Positions 46,367 through 58,232 of a DNA stretch of 64,000 nt are shown here, piece after piece; within the stretch, counting starts at the first letter, position 1; each line of letters starts with the position of its first letter. Position numbers and translations under genes: made by a program. This stretch comes from Rhabdophis nuchalis (taxonomy: Eukaryota > Chordata > Lepidosauria > Squamata > Natricidae): positions 332,340,419 through 332,404,418 of the forward strand of contig CM077643.1 of the NCBI GenBank assembly GCA_039707465.1, written 5' to 3'. The notes beneath the pieces are model-generated. The model was not told where the DNA came from. It worked only from the letters and a program-made list of their open reading frames with translations, and searched no databases.

Positions 46367-46425
46367 GGTCCTTTTTTAGGAGAAGGGCGGTATAGAAATT
46401 CGAATAAAATAAAATAAAATAACAT
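46367..46425 (+). mobile_element. Second tail-only L2 scrap (about 58 bp)
   Basis: ttttttaggagaagggcgg is shared exactly with the scrap at 45773, followed by tatagaaattcgaataaaat. Confidence 0.72.
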
Positions 46426-46485
46426 ATAATAACAATAACAATAACAATAACAACAACAATAATAATCATAATAATAATAATAATT

Positions 46486-46520
<35 letters not shown>
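46425..46520 (+). repeat. (AATA/AAC)n then (GTT)n microsatellite
   Basis: AACAAT and AATAAT units followed by about ten GTT units, together forming a loosely self-complementary block between L2 pieces. Confidence 0.9.
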
Positions 46521-46521
<1 letters not shown>

Positions 46522-46830
46522 ATTTATTAAATTTCTATACCACCCTTCTCCCTTCCGGGACTCAGGGCGGTGTACAGGCAGCAACAAAATCAGTGATATA
46601 AAATATAAAAAAAATACATGAAATATATATTTAAAATGTATTAAATAATACGCCTGTTCTAAAACCATTAATAAAACCTACTAAAACCATTTACAAAATT
46701 ATGCCAGGCCGGCCGCACAAAATAGATAGGTCTTCAAAGCCCGATGGAAGAGGCACAGGTCCGTGGTCGTGCGTAGGTCGGTGGGTAGGTCATTCCAGAA
46801 GGCAGGAGCCACCACAGAGGGCAGAGGGCA
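46521..46830 (-). mobile_element. L2-like LINE 3' fragment
   Basis: Plus-strand text tataccacccttctcccttc, ggactcagggcggtgtacag, then the complement of the L2 C-terminus (cgatggaagaggcacaggtc; gtaggtcattccagaaggca). Confidence 0.82.
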
Positions 46831-47800
46831 GGAGCCGCCACTTGCAACCTTCCTTGCTGGCTTCCCCGTTGACCTTCTGGGATAGTCAGCAGATAAGGTT
46901 GTAACTGAAGATTATGTCATTGTGAAGTGCTGCATCCAGTGATAAGTGCAAACTGGTTGACAAGTGCCCTTAACTGCAGGGATGCTGGCATGGCCAGAAT
47001 ACTAAGGTTGAACATCATCTGTTCAGTGCTGTCATGGCTTCAAACAGTCTCTTAACAAATGATTGACCATCGTAATGAGGGGAAAACCTCCAGGCTTTCA
47101 AGGCCATAGAGAAGATGAAAAGAAATGGGTAGGGCATTCTGAAAGTTGGGAGGTAACTTGTTTTGAAGGGTTGGCACTGAAAAAGAGAAGACAGGCTTCT
47201 GGAGTCCTGCTAGGTTGCCTTGATCCAAAGAAGGAATCTGAAGCATGCTTACCCTGCTGGATCTGGTGGGAGGGAAACAAGAGATATGGAAACTCCTGCA
47301 GATAACATGTTCTAGGAAGGACTTTAAAGGTAGAATGAAACTTTGAATGAATTGCACCTAAAATTCTATAAAGGAGTCCTTGCAGTTCACAAAATTGGGA
47401 TATTAAATGGATGAATGAATGCTATGTGGTACATCCATAACTAGCCACACCATCACATGCTGGACCAAATGTAGCTTCCAAAAGATCTTTGGGGCAGTCC
47501 CACACAGTGTATATTGCAGGGATCCAAATAGCAAATGATTGCAGTAAAACTCAGCCCCACTTATAACCATCCCTTCCACACATTTGGTTTTTGTGGCCTT
47601 ACAAGAAAAGAAGAAGATGAAGAATACTATCCAGCCTGGAATTTATTCCAATATAGGGGAACACTTGTGTCAATTCTTTATACCTGACTCTCTTCTATAA
47701 TCAAGTATGAGTAGAGGGATGGTCCCAAAGAACGTTCTGTCCATATGGAGAACTGAATCCAAGTCTTGTGGTCAAATTATAGCATAGTACCATGTTGCAT
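46831..47800. other. No recognisable feature
   Basis: No family recognised. The minus-strand frame at 47052-47357 is not supported. Confidence 0.4.
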
Positions 47801-48147
47801 AAGGTAAAGGTTCCCCACACACATATGTGATAATCGTTCCAGACTCTAGGGGGCGGTGCTCATTTCCGTTTCAAAGCTGAAGGGCCACCGCTGTCCGAAG
47901 ATACCTCCGTGGTCATGTGGCCATCATAACTAAATGCCAAAGGAGCACGAAATGCTGTTACCTTCCCACCAAAGTGCTCCCTACTTTTCTATTTGCATAT
48001 GTGGTTTCAAACTGCTAGATTGGCAGAAGCTGGTACAAGTAACGGGCGCTCACTCCGTTACTCGATGCTAGGGATTCGAACTGCTGAACTGCTGACCTTT
48101 CTGATCAACAAAAGCATAGTGTCTTAGCCACTGAGCCACTGAGTCCC
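47801..48147 (-). mobile_element. tRNA-derived SINE, full length (about 350 bp)
   Basis: The minus-strand head at the right is the complement of gtcttagccactgagccact, giving an A-box-like tggctcagtggc. A B-box-like gttcgaatccc is the complement of gggattcgaactgctgaac. The body has the complement of gtccgaagatacctccgtgg and the end is the complement of aaggtaaaggttcccc. Flanks accatgttgca and accttgttgta look like an imperfect target duplication. It resembles a SINE abundant in lizards and snakes. Confidence 0.8.
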
Positions 48148-48159
48148 ACCTTGTTGTAC

Positions 48160-49815
48160 AGGAGGTGGGAAATAAATAAACCCATTAATCAGAAGTGTGT
48201 AGAGATACAGGATGTCACATGAAAAAGGAAATAACTTTACTGGATGATAAATTAATCTCCTAAGAAATCATACAAAATAATTGCAGTTTATCCACGAAAA
48301 AAATTGTGCTGATTTGGGGGAGGTCAAGACCTCTGGCTCCCCAGCACTCCCATGTGCCTATTTATTATTCTTTAAAAATAATAACGAAAACAAGCCAAAG
48401 GGGTATAGTTCTCATGGATAGTTTCATCCCAGTTTGGTTACAAAATTAGCAATACTTTGAATGTTTATTTTTTAATAGATTGTAGCTATAAAAACCACTA
48501 GAGAAAGGGAGTACGATGCTTATATGGTAAACTATGTAGATTTCCTGGCTTACAAAGATGTATTTCAGAATTATTTGTAGATGCTTTCTGAATACAATAA
48601 ATAATATTTTTTCCTCCCTATGGCTATGTTCATATAAACAAGTGAATCACATTATTCACATAAAATTCTTCTAAAATATCACTTCTATTTTTTTCAGAAT
48701 TATAATGGTTATGTCCAAATAATCAGGTAAATAGTACCCCATACGTGCATCCAACATGTCCATTTTTATAGACCTCTATGCATTTTATGCTGGGATATAA
48801 ACTAAGGTTTCGATTGCTGCTATTTGCTTCTTCTTTTGCCCAAGGTATTCTTTAATGATAAAATCTCTTTTCCAAAGCTGAGAGTATATAAACAGCATTG
48901 GCACGCTGTTTGTTTATTCCTTTATTAATGCAGAGATTTCCCTACTTATCATGAAGATTTCACATTTGTTTACAAATAAAATTATCATAATGCTGTAGGA
49001 GTGCATTGCCTACATATTCATTCCCATTAAATTTAGTTTCATTTAGTCTTGTATCTGGCAAACACAGGCTTTAATCCTCCGACTTCATTTTATTTTTATG
49101 TCTAATAAGGGAGGTATAGAAACATTCTGTGAATAAAAGTCCATTCACTGGGTATCTACCTACCTACCTTAATTTTTTAAAAATTATTTTTCAGCTAACT
49201 CTTGGGTAATATAAACTGTAGCTAGGCAACAGAGCCGGTAAAATATTTGTTTTAAATAAACAAATATATATGCAGAAGATCCAATTATTAGACTTCTAAT
49301 GTGGATAATTCTATCAATTTTAATTAGATTTTGGGAAAACAGTAATCTGCAGTGGTAGGTTTTTTGTTTAGAAATTCCTGACACATAAGTAGACATTTTA
49401 GATAATTGTTTCTATGAGTGCAAATCATCACCCAAAATTACACTGGTGAAATTCTATTACTTTATGCATGAAGCTAAAACTTGTTATAGTTTTGATTTTG
49501 GTACTTGCATATTATCTGGGCAACATCTTTTAGCTGTCTACAATTCGTCCGAAGTGTTTTTAACTAGTTTTTTTTTATCCTGAAGCAGTCCATAAGTAGA
49601 AGAACCTTAATGAGGGACCTATGTAGCCCAATATTCTTTCAAATCAAGTGCATTTGGAAAGTTTAGATGCATAAACAGGAGGGATAGTTCATTTCTATTG
49701 TTGCTTTTCAGGAGTTGATAATTAAAACATGATGTCACAATTCACAAGACATTCTAATGGTTCCTATTAATGCTGTTGCCATGCCTGGAAGCATGACAAA
49801 GACAGAATTACAGTG
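48160..49815. other. No recognisable feature
   Basis: AT-rich; nothing supported. Confidence 0.45.
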
Positions 49816-51480
49816 GGAACACCAAATGTAAGAAACATGAATATTGAAAAGCTTACTACAGGGGAAAATGAAATAAACTAGCCACATCAGCAAATTGAAA
49901 TGGACCAGAATTGGAAATTTTCAACCAGAAATCATATTTTCATGTTTAAGACATGAAAAAAAAGGAATTCTATTGTTTACATGGCCAGAAAGATATAACA
50001 AAGACAATACTTGGATACACTTCAGTCAGTGACCAGTTACTATTAATCAGAATTCATGGATGGCCCTTTAGTATGACAACCATTACATTTATGTTCGGAT
50101 GCAAAAGAAGAGGAGGTTGATATGTTAGATATTCATTCAGAAATCAAAGAACTTGCAAGCAAGCTAAGCTTCTTCTTGTTGGCAGCTAGAACTGTAAAGT
50201 TGCTAAGAAAACATTTGGACTTTATGCCTAGGAAACTCAAATGTGCAAAGATGCTTTTCTCCAGAAAATCAGAAGAAAGATACAATGCCCAATAGATTGG
50301 AAGAGGCCAATCTATATAACAATACCAAAGAAAAAGACTCAACAGAATGTGCAAACTATTGTACAATATTCTTAATTTCATAGTATCAACAATTCTTAAT
50401 GCAGATTCACTCCTACATAGAAAGAGAGATCCCATGTGTTCAAGCTAATTATAGAAACGTTTGAGGAACAAGACATATTACAGCAGATACATGTTGAACA
50501 TTTGAGGAAATGAAAAAAAAAGTTGCTATGTGTTTAATTGTTCACCATAGAATGGCCTATCCCATGTTAATCTGTGGAATATGAATCCCAGAAAATCTAT
50601 TGTCCTCAAACAAAACTTATGTACAGATCAGGAAGATACAATCCAGATGGACCATGTCAAAACAGACAAGTTACAGATGAAACAAAATTGTCTAATTTAT
50701 CTTTAACAATTCACCCTATACATTAAATATAGAGAGAGGGGAGCTGGATTAAAAAATGATCGTAGTTTTAAAACTGGAGGAAGAAACATCAATATGCTAT
50801 GCTGATGACACTATTCTGGTAGTTGAGAATAAATGATCTGTAAACTTTAGTAATGAAAGTAAAGAAGACCAAACTAATCACAACAAGTACAATAATCAGT
50901 CTTAGAACTGACAATGAAGATATTGAATTGGTGGACAGCTTCTGCCTTATCAACTTTCAATGGTAATGGATGCTGAAGTCAAAAGTAGATTGGAGACCAG
51001 CACTTGGAGAAAGAATAAAGGCTTTGGAAAAGTTACTCAGTTTCCAAGATATATCTATATGTAGAAAAATCAAACCATGCAGGCAATAGTTTACTCTGTA
51101 ACACTCTATTGAAGTAAAAGTTGAACTTGGAAAAAGCAGGATAGAAAGAGTATTGATACTTTTGAATATTGAAGTTGGAGAAGAATTTAAAATACTATTG
51201 ATAGCCTAGAAAACCAAGCAGAGAATAAATCAACCTTGAATTCTGACCCAAGGCTCACATTATCAAATTTTGGACCCATTATGCAAAACCATAGCTCAGA
51301 GAAAGTTGTAATATTGGGAAATGTAGAAGGAAAAAGATTCCAGCAATAGCAACATAGATATATTTGATTATAGCAATAATGGGTGCACTATTGGAAGACC
51401 TGAAGGACAAGGCAGGGAAAAGACCATCCTGGGAGAAAAAATCTAAAAAAATATTAGTCTTTAAATATCAGCTCCAGTTT
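49816..51480 (+). pseudogene. Highly decayed RTE/BovB LINE relic
   Basis: No frame survives, but fragments in the three plus frames follow BovB order. An endonuclease-like part lies near 49820-50150. A segment near 50590-50700 resembles the pre-RT stretch (NLCTDQEDTIQMDHVKTD). The catalytic ICYADDTILVVE is at about 50788-50825, with YADD at 50798-50809. Then IELVDSFC (about 50925-50950) and a C-terminal segment ending near 51340 (LTLSNFGPIM; ILGNVEGKRF). Many stops and indels mark it as an ancient copy. The BovB assignment is by eye. Confidence 0.72.
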
Positions 51481-52541
51481 ATGACACATAATCAATCAAA
51501 CAATCAAGTCTTCAGGTTTACCCATTAAAAAGCACAAGGGAAAATCAGAAGGAAGAAAACATAAGGCTTTATATTTGATAAGATTGTCCATTTCCTGTCA
51601 CATAACCCCCCACCCCATCAATCTGCCATTTAACTTTTTACTCTCTCTATATAAATTCAAGATTTATCTGATTTCCTCTCAGACACCTCCCTTTTTTTAA
51701 GGCAAGATTAAACTTCAGAAATCTCCCTGCTGAAAGTTAAGGGAAGGTGGGGTCATTGCTAATAGCTGGATGGTGATAGATCTACCCATACAAACTTCAG
51801 CCTTCATGGCAGAATATCACCTCAGGATAGTTTAAAAAAACAAATATAATTCCACAGTGAATCATGGTGTGATAGTGGTGGTGAATCATACTTTCTTTTT
51901 CACGCTTTCAGCTGGTTAATGATAGCAATAGAGTTATTTGAATATTGAAATTTTCATGCTGCTATCTTGGTACCATTTGTCTTCGCCTCTTCCTTTTTTA
52001 TCCTGAATCAATCATATGAATTATTCCTACTAATTAATGGAAAGAAGATGATGCTTGATCATACAAGGATATAAAGAACTAAAGGCAAACAATAAGAATC
52101 ACGAGGAAAGGGTCAATCACATGGGTTATTCCAGTCCAGTAGATTTTTAGCAGGGTTTCAAAGTATTATGATGCCAAGCAGTATTTGTTATTTATTCTTG
52201 TCACCAAGGGTACATAAGGGAATTTGAATTTACTCAGAAACTATAATGAGTGCAGAATGGAGTAGTCAGTCTGATGTAAAAAGAGCATGTAGAAACCATA
52301 TAATACAAGAATGGTACTTGTACTTTTAGTCTGAACTCCATCTACCTGGCTATTCAGCTCTGTAAAGAATACTACTGTATCTTTTATCTCCTTTTTTTAA
52401 AAAGTGGTTTGAAAAGATGGCTTTTTACTGCATTATAGATAATAATTTATAATAATTACTGTCTAGTTTAATGGAACTCTATGGATGGATGGAAGTTGTT
52501 TCCAATCATTCATGCCTCTCCCACTGTCTCTCCCTTTCTGT
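51481..52541. other. No recognisable feature
   Basis: Nothing supported. Confidence 0.45.
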
Positions 52542-52542
52542 C

Positions 52543-52623
<81 letters not shown>

Positions 52624-52665
52624 ATCTAATCTAATCTAATCTAATCTAATCTAATCTAATCTATC
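52542..52665 (+). repeat. (CTAT)n then (CTAAT)n microsatellite
   Basis: About 19 CTAT (GATA) units to 52620 and 8 CTAAT units to 52660, with a sharp switch between the two. Long GATA arrays are a known trait of snake genomes. Confidence 0.97.
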
Positions 52666-52938
52666 TGGATGTATTAGTCTCTCAATTCTTAATTCTAATA
52701 CTAGAAATAGAGGAATAATCATAGATAATCTTGAAAAAGACATTTCTTGTAATGTGAAAGTATTTCTGGCCAGAAAATCCAAAAGCAAAGATTCAAAGCT
52801 CAGGAGATTTTAAGAACTGCATATAATCTGTATCTTAAAGATAAAGAAAACTGATACAGATGAAATAAATATTGAGATTCTCCCACTTTATACAAATTTA
52901 TTATAAAATAAATTAATACAATTTTACCATTAACACAA

Positions 52939-53470
52939 TTGAGCAAGTCCAGAGATATTTCACAAGAAGAGTTGTCCACTCCACTGCTCACAACTTATGC
53001 CACCAGACTTGAAATTTTGGGTTTAGACAACTTAGAATTATGCCACCTTCGGTCTGACCTATGCGTAGTACATAACATTATCTACTACAATGTTCTACCT
53101 GTCAATGACTACCTCAGCTTCAACCACAACAATACACGAGCACACAATAAATCTAAACTTAAGGTAAACTGTACCAAACTTGATTACAGAAATAAGACTT
53201 CAGGTCAATGGTCAATTCCTGACTCAGTGGTTTCTTCCCCAAACCCCCACAACTTTAACCTTAGACTGTCTACTGTTGACCGTACCCCATTCCTAAGAGG
53301 TCTGTAAGGGCATGCATAAGTGCACCAATGTGCCTACTGCCCCTGTCCTAACAACCCCATGTATTCATATCCATTTCATATATTTATAATCTTGTATATA
53401 CTTATATCTATTATCTTATGCATGCGTGACAAAACAAACAAAAAAATAAATAAAATAAATAGAAATAGAA
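52939..53470 (+). mobile_element. CR1-group LINE C-terminal fragment with 3' tail
   Basis: The frame from about 52939 to 53307 encodes YATRLEILGLDNLELCHLRS, DLCVVHNIIYYNVLP and NLRLSTVDRTPFLRGL, the plan of the C-terminus of jockey/CR1/Rex LINEs (domain between RT and 3' UTR). It lacks the usual NLWNSLP, perhaps altered to QWSIPDSVVSS. The 3' end is (AAATA)n-like at 53440-53470. It differs clearly from the CR1 copies at 1 and 20459, so it is another lineage. Confidence 0.75.
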
Positions 53471-53666
53471 ACAAGAAATTCTGCTCTAGGTTTAGGAGGA
53501 CAAAATAGTCAACCATCATTTCGTTTTTGTCTTAGTACACAGTATGATTGAGATAATCATACAATCACAATCATTTTAGAATAAAATTTAAACATCTGAT
53601 CTTGCCAATAGTAGAATGAAAAGGAAATAAGAGAAAGCTTGCTTGAAAGCAACAACCATTTTGTAA

Positions 53667-53748
53667 GTAAGTTAAGTAAGTAAGTAAGGAAGGAAGGAAG
53701 GAAGGAAGGAAGGAAGGAAGGAAGGAAGGAAGGAAGGAAGGAAGGAAG
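53667..53748 (+). repeat. (TAAG)n / (GGAA)n microsatellite
   Basis: Four or five TAAG units, then about 16 GGAA units. Confidence 0.96.
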
Positions 53749-55087
53749 AAAGAATCGTGTTATAGTTTATTATGTTTGTGTCAATTGTTTCTTTATAAAA
53801 TATATTGATTTATATATTGCATATCTATTTATACATCAGATTTTACAGTTCTAAAGGAACAAGATGTTTTTGTGTGTGCATGTATACACATACTCACACA
53901 CACAGAAAGAGAGAGAGATTTTTAAATATATACTGTGTATGCACATGTCTTCATGAAGGATCCAAATTGCCTATTTGGCAAGGAAACAGAAAAGACCATA
54001 GACACAGGGACCAAGCTACTTCATTCGTCAATTCTCTTTCTCCCAAGAGGAATGAGAGCATCAATAAGAATATCACTGGACCAATCCAGTGAGTACCAAA
54101 AATATCGAGAGTGCACTTAGGAACTTTCACCAATATTTGCATTTATGTTCTCACCTGCACAGATATGTACTTACAATGATTTAAAGTCTTTAAACATTTC
54201 TTAGTCTAGTTTCTTACAAGCACTTTTCGATGTTCCCTGCTGTGCTTCAATTGCTTTAATCCTCATGGAAGCTAGCATGATTCCACTGGAGGCAAGAATC
54301 TGCATTTGCTGACTCTCTTCTTAGCTTCAGTGCCTGCTTTCTGGCTTAAACACTGGCCCTATTCATTCTCACTGATGGCGTTTCATCAAGGTACAATACC
54401 TTGATATATATGTGCAGCCATATATTTATCATTCTTTAACAATATCTATTAACAATTACCTATTGAACAATCCCCCAATTTCTATGATGGACAAGTGGTT
54501 TATTTTCTATTCACAAATTTGTAACATATGTGATAAAAATTCCTATCTACAGAAATGTTCTTCTGAAGATGTAAGATGCCTTACTCATGGGGTGCTGTGA
54601 CTGCCTTATGAGGTTTCTTTATTCATTTATTCTACTGTATTTATCCTATTTTTTTTAAAAAAAACATCATTTATATTGTTTTACCCTATTTTATTCAATT
54701 TTCCCCTTACTCTGGTTTTAAGTCTAAAGTTTATGGTTTCCTACGACTGTTACACTACTTGGTTGTATTTGGTCGGTTCTGAATTTTTCTTATTTTATCT
54801 TGCTAGTCATGAACTGTACTTGAATACATTTTAAATTTGAATGCTATCTTTGAGATTATTTTATTCCCATGCGTGTGCATATCAGAAAGTAAGAAGCAGC
54901 AGAAAAATATACTAAATATGAAGGATTTGAGGGTATAAAAAGAGCCAGTTGCTTAGATTCATACATTCTCCCCTGTATCATTATGGGGGGGAAAAGATTG
55001 AATGTATTATTGGAATGATACATGGAAGATTCATTTATTTCTGTATTCTGATTCTGTATACAAAGATAAGTCATTCAAACACAGACT
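53749..55087. other. No recognisable feature
   Basis: A short CA-rich stretch near 53880-53905; nothing else supported. Confidence 0.45.
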
Positions 55088-55262
55088 TAGTGTGATGCAG
55101 TGATAAGGTGTTGGATTTAGAAGCAGGAATATTTGGTTCACAGCCACATTTAGCCATGAAGTGACCTGGTGTGGCAGACCTTATCTCTCAAGTGAATCTA
55201 CTTCACAGGGTTGAAAAGAGTTGAAAAGTTCTGAGCTCCTGAAGGAAAGATTGCTTATAACT
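55088..55262 (+). mobile_element. Decayed tRNA-derived SINE
   Basis: tagtgtgatgcagtgataag (A-box region), then ttggttcacagccacattta (B-box region, degenerate), acttcacagggttgaaaaga and ctgagctcctgaaggaaaga follow the order of a widespread reptile SINE. Strongly mutated. Confidence 0.62.
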
Positions 55263-56436
55263 CTAACAAAGAAGATGCCCAGTCAAAAGATGTGACTTGG
55301 CATCCACAAATTATGAATTAGTGCCAAATTGTGCATATAGTAAGTGGGATGTTCCAATGCTGGGCAGTTATCACTGGCAAAGTTCTCTCTTGGTGTAATT
55401 ACAGAAGGCAGCATCCAATTAGTGGTTTTCATCATTGAGAGAGGAAAGAACAGATTTGTAGCTCTTTGGGAGCCATTAGAAACTCATAAAGGAAATTGGA
55501 GACAACATGGGATTTGCAGAAAAATGAGGGGGGAAATGAAGCTCATCTGTGGGATGTTGTTTTCTGCTCATTCTTTTAAGGACAACTGTTGGGATGACAC
55601 AACACAGAGACTTTTAGAAGAGGTGAAGAACAGCTTTTAAGCAGTTATGTAATATAGTATAGACTTTATAAATCAGCTCTGAGGTCAGCTTAAAAGGCTG
55701 AAGACAGAAAAGGAAATTGACAATTGAGGTCCAAAATCATTCCTTAAAATATTGAGAGAGTTGTATTTTTTCCTGAGAAAAGTTTCTGAGGGAACTAAAG
55801 TGGGCTTAATAAGAAAAGGATGTTGGGGAGGGCTTACTGAATCCAGGTCATAGGAGGACTATATCGTTTGAAAAGAAACACATTTTGAAAATTTTTGCAA
55901 CTTCTTGCTCTAAGAAAATGTTTTCCATGATTTTTGAAAGAAAACTTTAAAAAAATTATTTGCCTGATTGAGACAATAGCTACTGTAATACTCTTTCGAA
56001 TTGGGCTTTCTATGCAGTTTTGTTTTCGTTTTGGAAACAGTACGGAGGTGATTTATGACTGCTTTCTCATTTTTTTTAAACCTCCCAGTCTAGCTGCTAG
56101 TCCTTGATTTCCTCTTGGTCTCTGATTCAACTATTAACTAGTTCCATCTCTGCTTCCAAAACAAGACATACTTATGTATCTATAAAAATTATATAGTCAT
56201 CAATCTCCATATAAGACTTTGGGAAGCTCATAAACAATTAAAAATGGGGTAAAAACATCAAGTCAATACTATAAATAAATTGTTAAAAATATATTATAAA
56301 GCCACATAAAATAAAACACCAACTTGGCTGATACAAGGTAATCTTCATAATTAACAATCAACGTAGTCAGCTCTACTACAAAACCCCATTCTCATAGGCA
56401 GAACCATAGTTTAAACCCTTGTTTTAAACCATTTTT
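55263..56436. other. No recognisable feature
   Basis: Nothing supported; a 98-codon frame at 55344-55640 has no recognisable domain. Confidence 0.45.
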
Positions 56437-56550
56437 TCAAGCTTGGCAACTTTAAGATCTGTAGACCTCAGCTCCCAGAATACATGCTGTCTGAGAAATT
56501 TTGGGATTTGAAGTCCGCATATTTTAATGTTGCCAAGTTTGAAAGATACT
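56437..56550. mobile_element. Decayed hAT-type hairpin MITE
   Basis: tcaagcttggcaactttaag at the left and atgttgccaagtttgaaag at the right, with ctcagctcccagaata and gaaattttgggatttgaagt between them; an eroded relative of the element at 10816. Confidence 0.7.
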
Positions 56551-56935
56551 ATCTTAAACATTCAACGAGGAACTGATATATTTGTCTAAGCATTATACAA
56601 CTAGGACAAACAAGGGAGATTTAGAATGTGTTCAAAGGTTGGGGAAAACCAGCATCCACACTAAGAGTAAGTAAAACCAGCTACTAACAACAATAACAAA
56701 AATCATCCTTTTTAATCCTTTATTTCATAAGTTTTGACAGAACATTGCATCCTGGATAAAGTATCAATCTTGATTGTGTCGATAAGGATTAAATATTTTC
56801 CTGCAGTAAGACATTGGAAGAGGGAAATGGCTGCTAAATTCCAGAGAAATTGGAAGTAGGCTATTAATATCTCCTGCACAAACACTGGGTGGTCATTACA
56901 AAATCTCTATGTTTGAGATAGATTATCATGTAAAC

Positions 56936-57019
56936 CAGGGGTCTCCAAACTTTGCAACTTTAAGTCTGAAGGACTTCAGCTCCCAGAATTCTCCAGCCAG
57001 CAAAGGTTGGAGACCCCTG
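56936..57019. mobile_element. hAT-type MITE that has lost most of its right arm
   Basis: Starts caggggtctccaaactttgc, runs through the left arm to ccagccag, then jumps to caaaggttggagacccctg. Flanking octamers atgtaaac and atgtaaat match at seven of eight positions. It is 84 bp, against 136 bp for the complete palindrome at 10816. Confidence 0.83.
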
Positions 57020-57027
57020 ATGTAAAT

Positions 57028-57793
57028 AGTGACTGTAAACTGTACTGAGCACGATGCCTGTGCAGCACCCTCGGGAAGGAAATGGAGTTGCCTTACTCGA
57101 TAGAAAAACTTGAAGATTTTATACACAATAAAAATCTATTTCTTTTTCTATTATGTAAGTATGTCTGTGAATTTGGAATCAAAGAAACTGGAGGAAAAGA
57201 ACTTTTTCCCAGCTTGTTATAAGAGACAAAATAAGTTCAACTTTTCAATAGAAAAGTTGTACTTATTTTTGCAAACTCTTGCAAAAGTGAACTTCAGTCT
57301 ATCCTACTTAGTATGTCTTTTAACATGCCATGCCATGACCCTTCAGTGGAGAGAAGTTACATGCTCCCTCTTTAGATTGCGAAGGGTATGTTTTCTGTTC
57401 CACTTAAATTCTATAGCTGTTTCCTTTCCCAGCCATGAAATTATTCCGCCCAAATCTCATTAGCTATTTGTCAAAGCTCACAAATTATATGGGATGGGGT
57501 ATTACTTTATTATAGTCATGATGCAATACTGTAATTTTAAACTTTTATTTCAATTAGGCAGAAAGCAACATAAAACTGAGGTTATGACAAAAAAGGGCAT
57601 TTTTGCATTAAAGAAAGTAAGTCTCGGACATTTTAATGTTGTCGTGTAGATAATTTTTTTCCATGCACATCATTGGAAGCCTGACTGACTGGTGAATTGG
57701 AAATTGTGTACAAGCAGTGATGCAAGATGGTAAGGCACAATATATGCCTATGTCACAACAGAGGACAACATTAACAGCTATGGAATTTTTAAC
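57028..57793. other. No recognisable feature
   Basis: Nothing supported. Confidence 0.45.
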
Positions 57794-57887
57794 TCCTCTC
57801 CCTTCCTTCCTTCCTCCCTCCCTCCCTCCCTCCCTCCCTCCCTCCCTCCCTCCCTTCCTCCCATTCATTCATCCATCCATCCATCAC
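57794..57887 (+). repeat. (TTCC)n/(TCCC)n/(ATCC)n microsatellite
   Basis: Pyrimidine-rich tetranucleotide array changing from TTCC to TCCC and then ATTC/ATCC. Confidence 0.95.
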
Positions 57888-58232
57888 AATTTTTGTACCC
57901 TCATCAGTCTTTGTAGACTTTGCTTGGTTGGAAGAACACTAAGCAATGCCAGTACTGTAGACTATAAACTTAAAAAAAAAAGCTTTTTAAAAAAAAAATC
58001 AATAAGAAATCCATTCTGTAATTTTCTCAAAAAAAAAATATGGGTTATCTTTGTGGTTACTGTGAAGCTCATTTGATTTAAAGAAAACTCTGGATGTGTT
58101 TTTCTAGGAATGAACAGGCTCCTAAAGATTAATGGGAAGTTCAGAGACATTTCTCATTCCAATTCTGGCATAATTTTCGATGACAAATTTGTAAGAATGT
58201 CTATGAAGTTTCTCATTCATCCAGGTCTTGGT

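Noticed and set aside
52542..52665. CRISPR-like direct repeats
   Set aside because: Units of 4-5 bp with no spacers: an ordinary microsatellite.
57608..57868. GGREGGREGG-type minus-strand frame
   Set aside because: It is a translation of the tetranucleotide microsatellite.
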